In this document: piece after piece, positions 38,098 to 46,105 of the stretch
Layout of the letters: every line of letters begins with the position of its first letter
How positions within the stretch are numbered: the stretch's first letter is position 1
Assembly (NCBI RefSeq): GCF_030698175.1
Contig: NZ_JAUYNT010000018.1
Span: 124,001-188,000 of the forward strand
Direction of reading: 5' to 3'
DNA from: Pseudomonas sp.
Lineage (GTDB): Bacteria > Pseudomonadota > Gammaproteobacteria > Pseudomonadales > Pseudomonadaceae
DNA: 64,000 nucleotides
Program-made: the position numbers and the translations under genes
Notes under the pieces: model-generated
Databases searched by the model: none
What the model saw: the letters and a program-made list of their open reading frames with translations, nothing else
What the model was told of the DNA's origin: nothing

Positions 38098-38880
38098 ATG
38101 CCCCGTTTTGCCGCCAACCTGTCCATGCTGTTCACCGAGGAAGAGTTCCTCGATCGCTTCGACGCTGCCGCCGATGCCGGCTTCACCGGTGTCGAATACC
38201 TGTTTCCCTACGACTTTCCAGTCGAGGTGATCAAGGCCCGCCTGAACGCCAACAACCTGACCCAGGTGCTGTTCAACCTGCCGGCCGGTGACTGGGCCAA
38301 GGGTGAGCGCGGCATTGCCTGCCACCCTGATCGCGTCGAAGAGTTCCGTGCCGGCGTGGCCCAGGCCATCAGCTACGCCAAGGTCCTCGGCAACAGCCAG
38401 ATCAACTGCCTGGCGGGCATTCGCCCGGCCGGTTATGACTGCGCGACCATCGAGCAGACCTTTGTCGACAACCTGAAGTTTGCCGCCGAACAGCTGCAAA
38501 CCGCCGGTATCAAGTTGGTCATGGAAATGATCAACACCCGCGACATTCCCGGCTTCTACTTGAACACCACTAAGCAGGCCCTGGCGATTCGCGACAAAGT
38601 TGCCAGCAACAATCTGTACCTGCAGTACGACATCTATCACATGCAAATCATGGAAGGTGATCTGGCCCGGACCATGGAAAGCAACCTGGCGGTGATCAAT
38701 CACATCCAGCTGGCCGACAACCCTGGCCGCAACGAGCCAGGCACTGGCGAGATCAACTACCGCTTCTTGTTTGAGCACCTGGACCGCATTGGCTACCAGG
38801 GCTGGGTCGGCTGTGAATACAAGCCGGCTACCACCACCGCAGCCGGCCTCGGCTGGATGAAAGCGCATAACGCAATCTGA
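38098..38880 (+). CDS. hyi: Hyi, hydroxypyruvate isomerase
   Basis: Hyi interconverts hydroxypyruvate and tartronate semialdehyde. It is a 260-residue TIM-barrel protein of the xylose-isomerase-like AP-endonuclease superfamily. Family segments are FAANLSMLFTEEEFLDRF, the metal-binding VMEMINTRDIPGFYL, YDIYHMQIMEGD and VGCEYKPATTTAAGLGW. The start MPRFAAN follows AAAGGAG. It lies 87 bases after gcl, and a GTAGGATGGG repeat separates it from glxR. Confidence 0.94.
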   Translation: MPRFAANLSMLFTEEEFLDRFDAAADAGFTGVEYLFPYDFPVEVIKARLNANNLTQVLFNLPAGDWAKGERGIACHPDRVEEFRAGVAQAISYAKVLGNSQINCLAGIRPAGYDCATIEQTFVDNLKFAAEQLQTAGIKLVMEMINTRDIPGFYLNTTKQALAIRDKVASNNLYLQYDIYHMQIMEGDLARTMESNLAVINHIQLADNPGRNEPGTGEINYRFLFEHLDRIGYQGWVGCEYKPATTTAAGLGWMKAHNAI

Positions 38881-38884
38881 GTTC

Positions 38885-38966
38885 GTAGGATGGGTGGAGC
38901 GCAGCGATACCCATCGAGCCAGGCCAGGTGCCCAGTGATGGGTATCGCAGGCTCAACCCATCCTAC
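38885..38966. repeat. GTAGGATGGG element, copy 4
   Basis: GTAGGATGGGTGGAGCGCAGCGATACCCATCGAG faces GATGGGTATCGCAGGCTCAACCCATCCTAC, inside the operon between hyi and glxR. Confidence 0.88.
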
Positions 38967-39013
38967 GGTGGCTCGGTCCATAACAGACATCACGACACCA
39001 GGAGAAACTCCTC

Positions 39014-39904
39014 ATGGCTAAAATCGGATTTATCGGCACCGGCATCATGGGCAAGCCTATGGCGCAGAACCTGCAAAAAGCCGGGCACTGCCTGTTCTTC
39101 TCCGAGCACTTCGAGAAGACCCCGGCCGACCTGCTCGGCGAGCACGGCATCGGCCTGGCCAACCCGCGCGAAGTGGCGCAGGAAGCCGAATTCATCATCA
39201 TCATGGTGCCGGATACCCCACAGGTTGACGACGTGCTGTTCCGCGCCGACGGCGTAGCAGCAGGCGTAACGGCCGGCAAAGTGGTGATCGACATGAGTTC
39301 GATCTCGCCGACCGCGACCAAAGTTTTTGCTGAAAAAATCAAAGCCACTGGCGCCAGCTATCTCGACGCGCCAGTGTCCGGCGGCGAAGTCGGCGCCAAG
39401 GCCGCGACCCTGAGCATCATGGTCGGCGGTTGCCCGCAAGCCTTCGAGCGCGTGCTGCCACTGTTTCAGGTGATGGGCAAAAACATCACCCACGTCGGCG
39501 CCAATGGCGACGGCCAGACTGCCAAGGTGGCCAACCAGATCATCGTCGCCCTGAACATTCAGGCTGTGGCCGAAGCCCTGCTGTTCGCCGCCAAGAACGG
39601 CGCCGATCCGGCCAAGGTGCGTGAAGCACTGATGGGTGGCTTCGCCGGCTCGAAGATCCTCGAAGTGCACGGCGAGCGCATGATCAAAGGCACCTTCGAT
39701 CCAGGCTTCCGTATCAGCCTGCACCAGAAGGACCTCAATCTGGCCCTGGCCGGCGCACGCGAGCTGGGCCTGAACCTGCCCAACACCGCCAATGCCCAGC
39801 AAGTGTTCAGCACCTGCGCGGCCATCGGTGGCAGCAACTGGGACCACTCGGCGCTGATCAAGGGCTTGGAGCACATGGCCAACTTCTCGATCCGCAAAGA
39901 GTAA
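39014..39904 (+). CDS. glxR: GlxR, tartronate semialdehyde reductase
   Basis: GlxR (2-hydroxy-3-oxopropionate reductase) reduces tartronate semialdehyde to glycerate with NAD(P)H. It is a 296-residue member of the beta-hydroxyacid dehydrogenase family. The Rossmann motif IGFIGTGIMGKPMAQNL is at the start. DAPVSGGEVGAKAATLSIMVGG binds substrate, and TAKVANQIIVALNIQAVAE holds the catalytic Lys. AGGAG precedes the ATG. It takes the Gcl product to the substrate of the glycerate kinase downstream. Confidence 0.96.
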   Translation: MAKIGFIGTGIMGKPMAQNLQKAGHCLFFSEHFEKTPADLLGEHGIGLANPREVAQEAEFIIIMVPDTPQVDDVLFRADGVAAGVTAGKVVIDMSSISPTATKVFAEKIKATGASYLDAPVSGGEVGAKAATLSIMVGGCPQAFERVLPLFQVMGKNITHVGANGDGQTAKVANQIIVALNIQAVAEALLFAAKNGADPAKVREALMGGFAGSKILEVHGERMIKGTFDPGFRISLHQKDLNLALAGARELGLNLPNTANAQQVFSTCAAIGGSNWDHSALIKGLEHMANFSIRKE

Positions 39905-39915
39905 GCGCTGCATCT

Positions 39916-40045
39916 GTAGGATGGGTTGAGCGCAGCGATACCCATCGAGCACGACGCGAGTCCCCTGATGGGTATCGCAGGCTCAACCCATCCTACGGCG
40001 CTGTTGCGGAGCTATTTTGTAGGGTGGGCTTCAGCCCACCCCTAC
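39916..40045. repeat. GTAGGATGGG element copy 5 plus a GTAGGGTGGGCTTCAGCCCACC hairpin
   Basis: Copy 5 occupies 39916-39996, and a compact hairpin TGTAGGGTGGGCTTCAGCCCACCC follows at 40018-40045. They lie in the 332-base gap between glxR and ttuD. The rest of the gap (40050-40236) shows no gene that I can support; the ORF track reads through it. Confidence 0.85.
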
Positions 40046-40236
40046 AGGTTTCTCGATCCGCAAAGTAAAAGCTGCAATTGCTCGCCGGTCAGTGGCGAGC
40101 AATTAACCCTTTCGACCTCCCGGCAGGCGGTGTCACGGCCTGCCCTGCCGGGTTGGTCGATTCCAGCCCACAAGCGTTGCGACCGACGACCCTTGTGGAC
40201 TGCAATCGGCCCATTACCACCATCAGGAGCCCTGCC

Positions 40237-41520
40237 ATGTCGTTCGATCCAACGTTCAATCCAGAGTCATTGCTGCGCGAGCTGTTCAGCACCGCCATCG
40301 ACGCTGCCCACCCGCGTCAGGTGCTGGCCGACCATTTGCCTGCCGACCGCACGGGCCGGGTCATCGTCATAGGTGCCGGCAAAGCGGCGGCGGCCATGGC
40401 CGAAGTGATCGAGTGCGAGTGGCAAGGCGAGATTTCCGGCCTGGTGGTAACCCGCTACGGCCACGGCGCCAACTGCACGAAGATCGAAGTGGTCGAGGCA
40501 GCCCATCCGGTACCGGACGCCGCCGGCTTAGCCGTGGCGCAGCGCGTCCTCAAGCTGGTCAGCGGTCTGACCGAGACCGACCGGGTGATCTTCTTGCTGT
40601 CGGGCGGCGGCTCCGCCCTGCTCGCTTTGCCGGCAGCCGGCCTCTCGCTGGCCGACAAACAAGGCATCAACAAAGCCCTGCTCAAATCCGGCGCCAGCAT
40701 CAGCGAGATGAACTGCGTGCGCAAACACCTCTCGGCGATCAAGGGCGGCCGTTTGGCCAAGGCCTGCTGGCCGGCCAGCATCTACACCTATGCGATTTCC
40801 GATGTGCCGGGGGATGAACCGACGGTGATTGCCTCCGGCCCCAGCGTGGCCGACCCGAGCACCTCGGCCGAGGCGTTGGCGATTCTCACCCGCTACAGCA
40901 TCGAAGTGCCGCCGGCGGTGCTGGCCCGCTTGCACGACCCGCGCGCCGAGACGGTTAAGCATGCCGACCCGTGCCTGGCCCGCAGCCATTTCGAGCTGAT
41001 CGCCACGCCGCAGCAGTCACTCGATGCGGCCGCCGCTAAAGTTCGCGCCGCCGGCCTGACCCCGCTGATTTTGGGTGATCTGGAAGGCGAATCCCGCGAG
41101 GTGGCCAAGGTGCACGCCGGGATCATCCGCCAGATAGTGCTGCACGGCCAACCGATCAAGCCGCCTTGCGTGATTCTGTCCGGTGGTGAAACCACGGTGA
41201 CGGTGCGCGGCAAGGGCCGTGGCGGGCGCAATGCCGAATTTTTGCTGAGCCTCACCGAGAGCCTCAAAGGTTTGCCTGGGGTTTACGCGCTGGCCGGCGA
41301 CACCGATGGCATCGACGGTTCGGAAGACAACGCCGGCGCCCTGATGCGCCCCGACAGCTATGCCCGCGCCGTAGAACTGGGCCTGAGCGCCACTAATGAA
41401 TTGGATAACAACAACGGCTATGGCTACTTCGCCGCCCTCGACGACTTGATCGTCACCGGGCCGACCCGTACCAACGTCAACGATTTCCGCGCCATCTTAA
41501 TTTTGGAAACTGCCCAATGA
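40237..41520 (+). CDS. ttuD: TtuD, glycerate 2-kinase / hydroxypyruvate reductase family
   Basis: A 427-residue protein of the glycerate kinase type 2 (GckA/TtuD, MOFRL) family. It shows RVIVIGAGKAAAAMAEVIE, VIFLLSGGGSALLALPA and, in the C-terminal MOFRL domain, GKGRGGRNAEFLLSL and LAGDTDGIDGSEDNAGA. In this setting it should phosphorylate glycerate from GlxR to 2-phosphoglycerate. Older annotations call it hydroxypyruvate reductase. The start MSFDPTF follows AGGAG; the ORF track begins 53 codons too early. Its stop overlaps the pyk start (ATGA). Confidence 0.92.
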   Translation: MSFDPTFNPESLLRELFSTAIDAAHPRQVLADHLPADRTGRVIVIGAGKAAAAMAEVIECEWQGEISGLVVTRYGHGANCTKIEVVEAAHPVPDAAGLAVAQRVLKLVSGLTETDRVIFLLSGGGSALLALPAAGLSLADKQGINKALLKSGASISEMNCVRKHLSAIKGGRLAKACWPASIYTYAISDVPGDEPTVIASGPSVADPSTSAEALAILTRYSIEVPPAVLARLHDPRAETVKHADPCLARSHFELIATPQQSLDAAAAKVRAAGLTPLILGDLEGESREVAKVHAGIIRQIVLHGQPIKPPCVILSGGETTVTVRGKGRGGRNAEFLLSLTESLKGLPGVYALAGDTDGIDGSEDNAGALMRPDSYARAVELGLSATNELDNNNGYGYFAALDDLIVTGPTRTNVNDFRAILILETAQ

Positions 41521-42932
41521 TTGCCGACAAGAAAGTAAAAATCCTCGCCACCCTCGGCCCGGCCATCAAGGGCATCGACGATATCCGTCAGCTGGTCGAA
41601 GCCGGGGTCAATTTATTCCGCCTGAACTTCAGCCACGGCGAGCACGCCGACCATGCCGAACGCTTCAACTGGGTGCGTGAAGTGGAGCGTCAGCTGAACC
41701 AACCGATTGGCATCCTGATGGACCTGCAAGGGCCGAAGCTACGGGTCGGCCGGTTCGCCGAGGGCAAGGTCAACTTGGTCCGTGGTCAGGCCTTTCGCCT
41801 CGACCTCGACCCAACACCGGGCACCCTTGAGCGCGCCAACCTGCCGCACCCGGAAATCATCGCGGCCTTGCAGCCGGGCATGAACCTGCTGCTGGACGAC
41901 GGCAAATTGCGCCTGCAAGTGACCGCCAAACACAGCGACGCGATCGAGACCCTGGTGATCGCCGGTGGCGAACTGTCCGACCGCAAGGGCGTCAACGTGC
42001 CAGAAGCCGTGCTGGAGCTCAGCCCGCTGACCAGCAAAGACCGCATCGATCTGGACTACGGCCTCAAGTTGGGGGTGGATTGGGTCGCGCTGTCCTTTGT
42101 GCAGCGTCCGCAAGACATCATCGAAGCCCGCGCGATCATTGGCGACCAGGCCTTCCTGATGGCCAAGATCGAGAAGCCGTCGGCCGTTGAGCACCTGCAA
42201 GCCATCGCCGAACTCTGCGACGCGATCATGGTGGCCCGTGGCGATTTGGGTGTGGAAGTGCCGGCCGAGAACGTGCCACGCATCCAGAGAGACATCATCC
42301 GCACCTGCCGCCAACTGGGTAAGCCGGTGGTGGTGGCCACGCAAATGTTGGAATCGATGCGCTTTTCCCCGGCACCAACCCGCGCCGAAGTCACAGACGT
42401 GGCCAACGCCGTGGCCGAAGGCGCCGATGCGGTGATGCTGTCGGCGGAAACCGCCTCCGGCGATTACCCGCTGGAAGCCGTGCAAATGATGAGCAAGATC
42501 ATCCGCCAGGTGGAAAACGGCCCGGACTTCCAGGCCCAGCTCGACGTTAGCCGCCCGCACGCCGAAGCCACCGCATCGGACGCGATCAGCTGCGCGATCC
42601 GCCGGATCAGCAGCATTTTGCCGGTGGCCGCGCTGGTCAACTACAGCGAGTCGGGCGCCTCCAGCCTGCGTGCTTCACGCGAACGCCCCAAGGCACCGAT
42701 CTTGAGCCTGACGCCGAACATCAACACCGCACGGCGCTTGACCGTGGCCTGGGGCATCTACTCGGTGGTCAATGCACGCTTGAACAAGGTCGAGGAAATC
42801 ACCAGCACCGCGCTGGAAATCGCCCAGGCCCAGAACATGGCACAACGCGGCGACACCCTGGTGATCACCGCCGGCGTGCCTTTTGGCCAACCGGGAACGA
42901 CCAATACCCTGCGCATCGAGACCCTGCACTGA
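41517..42932 (+). CDS. pyk: Pyruvate kinase
   Basis: Pyruvate kinase converts phosphoenolpyruvate and ADP to pyruvate and ATP. The 471 residues include KVKILATLGPA at the start, RLNFSHGEHADH, MDLQGPKLRVG, the signature MAKIEKPSAVEHL, VARGDLGVEVP and the C-terminal allosteric domain. The gene overlaps ttuD by four bases, so the two are translationally coupled. Together they drive purine-derived glyoxylate carbon to pyruvate, with enolase from elsewhere. A terminator follows, so this is the last operon gene. Confidence 0.97.
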   Translation: MIADKKVKILATLGPAIKGIDDIRQLVEAGVNLFRLNFSHGEHADHAERFNWVREVERQLNQPIGILMDLQGPKLRVGRFAEGKVNLVRGQAFRLDLDPTPGTLERANLPHPEIIAALQPGMNLLLDDGKLRLQVTAKHSDAIETLVIAGGELSDRKGVNVPEAVLELSPLTSKDRIDLDYGLKLGVDWVALSFVQRPQDIIEARAIIGDQAFLMAKIEKPSAVEHLQAIAELCDAIMVARGDLGVEVPAENVPRIQRDIIRTCRQLGKPVVVATQMLESMRFSPAPTRAEVTDVANAVAEGADAVMLSAETASGDYPLEAVQMMSKIIRQVENGPDFQAQLDVSRPHAEATASDAISCAIRRISSILPVAALVNYSESGASSLRASRERPKAPILSLTPNINTARRLTVAWGIYSVVNARLNKVEEITSTALEIAQAQNMAQRGDTLVITAGVPFGQPGTTNTLRIETLH

Positions 42933-43008
42933 GTTAATGCGCGGCGACTCAGACCGAGTAGTCGCGCGCACCGAGCAACATCTCTCCCTCTGGCACTGCC
43001 AGTTATTA

Positions 43009-43042
43009 ACGTCCACCGGCTTTGCGGGTGGACGTTTTTTTT
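43009..43042 (+). terminator. Terminator after pyk
   Basis: ACGTCCACC-GGCTTTGCG-GGTGGACGT is followed by a run of T (eight including the stem end). It closes the gcl-hyi-glxR-ttuD-pyk series. Confidence 0.92.
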
Positions 43043-43095
43043 CGGCGCGCGACTCGTGCAGCAACAACCTTCGCCGGCCAACCTTTTCCTTATCC

Positions 43096-44031
43096 ATGAC
43101 GACTCCCATGCACCCGCCCTTAACCCCCTTACTCAAACGCCCACTTGCCAACGATTGGGCCATGGCCTTGCTCAATGGTTGCAGCCAGGTATTTTTGCTG
43201 CGCCACCCGCTGTGCGGCCTGCTCTGCTTGTTGAGCGTTGCTTGGGGCGCGCCGCAGTTACTCGGTGGCGCTTTGCTCGGCGGTTTTGTTGGCTGGCTGA
43301 CGGCCGTGCGCCGACATTACCCGCAGCCGGAGATCAACAGCGGTCTGTACGGCTACAACGGCGTGCTGCTGGGCCTGCTGCTAAGCGCCAAGCTGGCCTG
43401 GTCGCCATTGCTACCGCTGCTGATCATCGCCAGCGCCGGGCTGGCGAGCCTGCTGCTCAACCGTTGGCTGCGGCATAACCGCCGGCACGCCAGCTTGCCG
43501 GCTTATACCGCGCCCTTTGTGCTGTTCGGTTGGCTGCTGCTGGCGTTGAGCGACTGCCTGCAGTTAACCAGCAACGTCGCCGACCCCGGCCAACTGCATG
43601 GCCTGGCGGCGCTGGACTGGCCGCTGGCGGTGCTGCGTGGTTTGAGCCAGGTGCTGCTGGTGAATGACCCAGTTAGCGGCGTGCTGATTTTTATCGCCCT
43701 ATGGCTGGCCAATCGTCGTATGGCGCGCTGGGCCTTAGTCGGCTCGGCCCTGGGCCTGCTGCTGGCCAGTCAACTGGGTCAATACAACGATGCACTGCAA
43801 GGCTTATACGGTTTCAACGGCGCCTTGGTGGCCGTCGCCCTAAGCCAGCAACAGCGCCGCGCCTGGCCAGTGCTGGCGGGAATCATCGCCAGTGTGCTGC
43901 TGCAACTCAGCTTGCTCGGCCTGGGCGTGAGTGCACCGCTGACGGCGCCGTTTATTCTGGCCTGCTGGCTGGTGCAGATCGCTAGTCGATTGCTGCGGCG
44001 CAGATTCAAGCCGGCGCCCGCCAGCCACTGA
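43096..44031 (+). CDS. Urea transporter
   Basis: A 311-residue membrane protein of the UT urea channel family. It consists of two similar halves: LFGCxxxN-like segments recur as INSGLYGYNGVLLGLLLS (about 80) and DALQGLYGFNGALVAVALS (about 235), each surrounded by hydrophobic helices. It lets urea cross the inner membrane passively. Urea arises in ureide breakdown, so it fits the purine locus, although a terminator separates it from pyk. The start is uncertain: ATG at 43096 or 43108, neither with a strong ribosome binding site. Confidence 0.85.
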   Translation: MTTPMHPPLTPLLKRPLANDWAMALLNGCSQVFLLRHPLCGLLCLLSVAWGAPQLLGGALLGGFVGWLTAVRRHYPQPEINSGLYGYNGVLLGLLLSAKLAWSPLLPLLIIASAGLASLLLNRWLRHNRRHASLPAYTAPFVLFGWLLLALSDCLQLTSNVADPGQLHGLAALDWPLAVLRGLSQVLLVNDPVSGVLIFIALWLANRRMARWALVGSALGLLLASQLGQYNDALQGLYGFNGALVAVALSQQQRRAWPVLAGIIASVLLQLSLLGLGVSAPLTAPFILACWLVQIASRLLRRRFKPAPASH

Positions 44032-44132
44032 GCTGAGCAAAAAACACGGCGAACCCGGCCGGGCTGGAATGGCGAGTTAAATCGCTTCACTATTGGGCGC
44101 TCGCTCTATTTCCAGCCACAAGGATGCTATTT

Positions 44133-44810
44133 ATGCTTCGACTCACCACCCTGCTCGCCGGACTCGCCCTCTCCGCCAATTGCCTGGCGTTCTCCCTGGC
44201 CGATTTAAGCCAGCAAGATGCCAGCGGCGGTCTCAAGGATGCCCTGTCCCAAGGCGCCAAAGTCGCCATTGCGCAACTGGGCAAACCCGGTGGTTTTAGC
44301 GCCAACCCCGAGATGCGCATCGAACTTCCGGGTAATCTCGGCAAGGCCGCGGCGGCGATGAAGATGATGGGCATGGGCGCCCAGGTCGAGCAGCTCGAAG
44401 CGAGCATGAACAAAGCCGCCGAAGCCGCAGTGCCACAGGCGCAAACCTTGCTGCTGGACGCGGTAAAAAAAATGACGGTACAGGACGCCAAAAGCATCCT
44501 CAGCGGCCCCGATGACGCCGCCACCAACTACCTGAACAAAACCAGCCGTGCGCAACTGCGCGCCAAGTTCTTACCGATAGTGCAGCAGGCCACCAATCAG
44601 GTCGGGCTGGCCAAGCAATACAACAGCTTCGCCGGCCAAGCGGCGAGCTTTGGCGCCATCGATGCAAAAAGCGCCAACATCGAAAACTACGTCACCGAAG
44701 AGGCGCTGGATGGTTTGTTCAAGGTGATCGCCGAGCAAGAAGCCTCGATCCGGCAAAATCCGACCGAGGCGGCCACCAGCTTGGCGAAAAAAGTCTTTAG
44801 CCTGCAGTAA
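44133..44810 (+). CDS. DUF4197-like exported protein
   Basis: A 225-residue protein with a signal peptide (MLRLTTLLAGLALSANCLAF). The following helical domain fits DUF4197, including ALSQGAKVAIAQLGKPGGFSA, IELPGNLGKAAAAMKMMGMG and AKSILSGPDDAATNYLNKTS. Members are periplasmic proteins of unknown function. The ATG at 44133 has AAGG at proper spacing; the ATG at 44124 is too close. It is convergent with the M48 protease gene. Confidence 0.85.
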   Translation: MLRLTTLLAGLALSANCLAFSLADLSQQDASGGLKDALSQGAKVAIAQLGKPGGFSANPEMRIELPGNLGKAAAAMKMMGMGAQVEQLEASMNKAAEAAVPQAQTLLLDAVKKMTVQDAKSILSGPDDAATNYLNKTSRAQLRAKFLPIVQQATNQVGLAKQYNSFAGQAASFGAIDAKSANIENYVTEEALDGLFKVIAEQEASIRQNPTEAATSLAKKVFSLQ

Positions 44811-44817
44811 GTGCGCC

Positions 44818-44848
44818 GACGGCACCGCCGAGCGCAGTGCCGTCGTCT
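44818..44848. terminator. Hairpin between convergent genes
   Basis: GACGGCAC-N11-GTGCCGTC followed by GTCTT lies between the convergent DUF4197 and M48 genes. The T tract is weak. Confidence 0.5.
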
Positions 44849-44861
44849 TCAGCAAGGACTT

Positions 44862-45683
44862 TTAGTTACTGCCCTTGGCTTGCTGATACAGCCCCGTCAC
44901 CTTAGGAATAGCCGCTTGCAGCGACGCTATCCGCGTACTCGAGGCCGGGTGGGTGCTCATAAACTCCGGCGGTGCTCCTTCGCTGGCGCTGCTCATCTTC
45001 TGCCACAGGCTGACGGCCGCCTGCGGGTTGTAGCCGGCCCGAGCGGACAGCTCCAGACCAATCAGATCGGCCTCATTCTCGTTATCGCGGCTGTTGGGCA
45101 GGGTCATGCTGTACTGCACCACATTATCGGCCAGCGCCATGCTGTCCTGGCCCAAGCCGAGCAAGGCGCCGATGCCCTGCTGCGCCATCTGGGTGGCATA
45201 GGCCTTGGACATTGCCTCGCGGCCGTGCTCGCGCAGGGCGTGGGCAATTTCGTGGCCCATTACCGCCGCTAACTCGTCATCGCTCAGGTGCAACTGCTCG
45301 ATCAAGCCGCTATAAACGATGATCTTGCCACCCGGGCCGCAGTTGGCATTCAGCTCCTCGCTGTCGATCAGATTGACTTGCCAGTCCCACTGCGCCGAAT
45401 CCGGACGAAACACCGGCGCCTGGGCAATCAAACGCTTGGCGATGGCATTCACCCGCTTGGCATTGCCGCTGTTCTTGTCCAGCATGCCCTTGCTTGAGGC
45501 CTCGCTAAGCGTCTGCTGGTAGGACTGCTCAGACATCTGATTGACCTGCTGAGTCGAGAGCATGCTGAACATGTACTGCTTGCGCTCAACCCCCACAGCA
45601 CCGGCATTGGTGGTATTCACCGACTGGCAACCGGCCAGCCACAACGCCAGACTCAAACCACTTAAGCGCAACAACTTGCCCAC
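44862..45683 (-). CDS. M48 family metalloprotease, lipoprotein
   Basis: A 273-residue zinc protease of the M48 family, similar to the LoiP/YcaL type. A lipobox signal is visible at the N-terminus (LLRLSGLSLALWLAGC). The zinc site is HEIAH (about 165) with the third ligand in ENEADLIGLE (about 215). The start is the GTG at 45683 because GGAGA lies about seven bases upstream; with this start the signal peptide is of normal length. Such proteases take part in outer-membrane protein quality control. Confidence 0.88.
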   Translation of the reverse strand: MGKLLRLSGLSLALWLAGCQSVNTTNAGAVGVERKQYMFSMLSTQQVNQMSEQSYQQTLSEASSKGMLDKNSGNAKRVNAIAKRLIAQAPVFRPDSAQWDWQVNLIDSEELNANCGPGGKIIVYSGLIEQLHLSDDELAAVMGHEIAHALREHGREAMSKAYATQMAQQGIGALLGLGQDSMALADNVVQYSMTLPNSRDNENEADLIGLELSARAGYNPQAAVSLWQKMSSASEGAPPEFMSTHPASSTRIASLQAAIPKVTGLYQQAKGSN

Positions 45684-45840
45684 AGTACTTCTCCAATAAG
45701 AACAGTTGCTCATCTTAACAGCCTGCCGAGCGCGAAAGGCCCACGCACTGCGCTGTGCATGCCAAGCAGTTGGCAGCCAGACAACGCGGCTGCCGAACTT
45801 GCGCATTCGCCCACATGCGCCTTTGCTAACAAGAGGCTAA

Positions 45841-46038
45841 CAGGCCGTTGAAAAATGTAGCGAGCGACGGCTAGGCAAGGCGAAATCAGCCGCAACGTAG
45901 CGAAGCGCAGTAACAGCCGTAGGCTGGCCCGCAGGGCGAGCGCAGCGAGTCAAAAGCGCAGTGTACGAGTAGTACATGAGCATTTTTAGGCAGATTTCAA
46001 CGCTGCATAGCCGAGCGCAGTAGTTTTTCAACGGCCTG
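45841..46038. mobile_element. 198-bp MITE-like element with CAGGCCGTTGAAAAA ends
   Basis: Both ends are inverted copies of CAGGCCGTTGAAAAA, and the inner arms also pair in part (GCGAGCGACGGCTA with TAGCCGAGCG). The same five bases GCTAA flank it on both sides (45836-45840 and 46038-46042), compatible with a target duplication. The 64-codon frame inside (minus strand) is a product of the repeat and not a real gene. It has no transposase and would need one in trans. Confidence 0.8.
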
Positions 46039-46105
46039 CTAATGCTTTGCTACAAGCCTGCCGATAAGCCAAGGACAGGTGTAACCCGTAGACCTTGGAG
46101 CTGCC

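Noticed and set aside
45837-46031. 64-codon frame inside the MITE-like element
   Set aside because: It is made by the repeat itself; such frames recur wherever the element occurs and lack a ribosome binding site.
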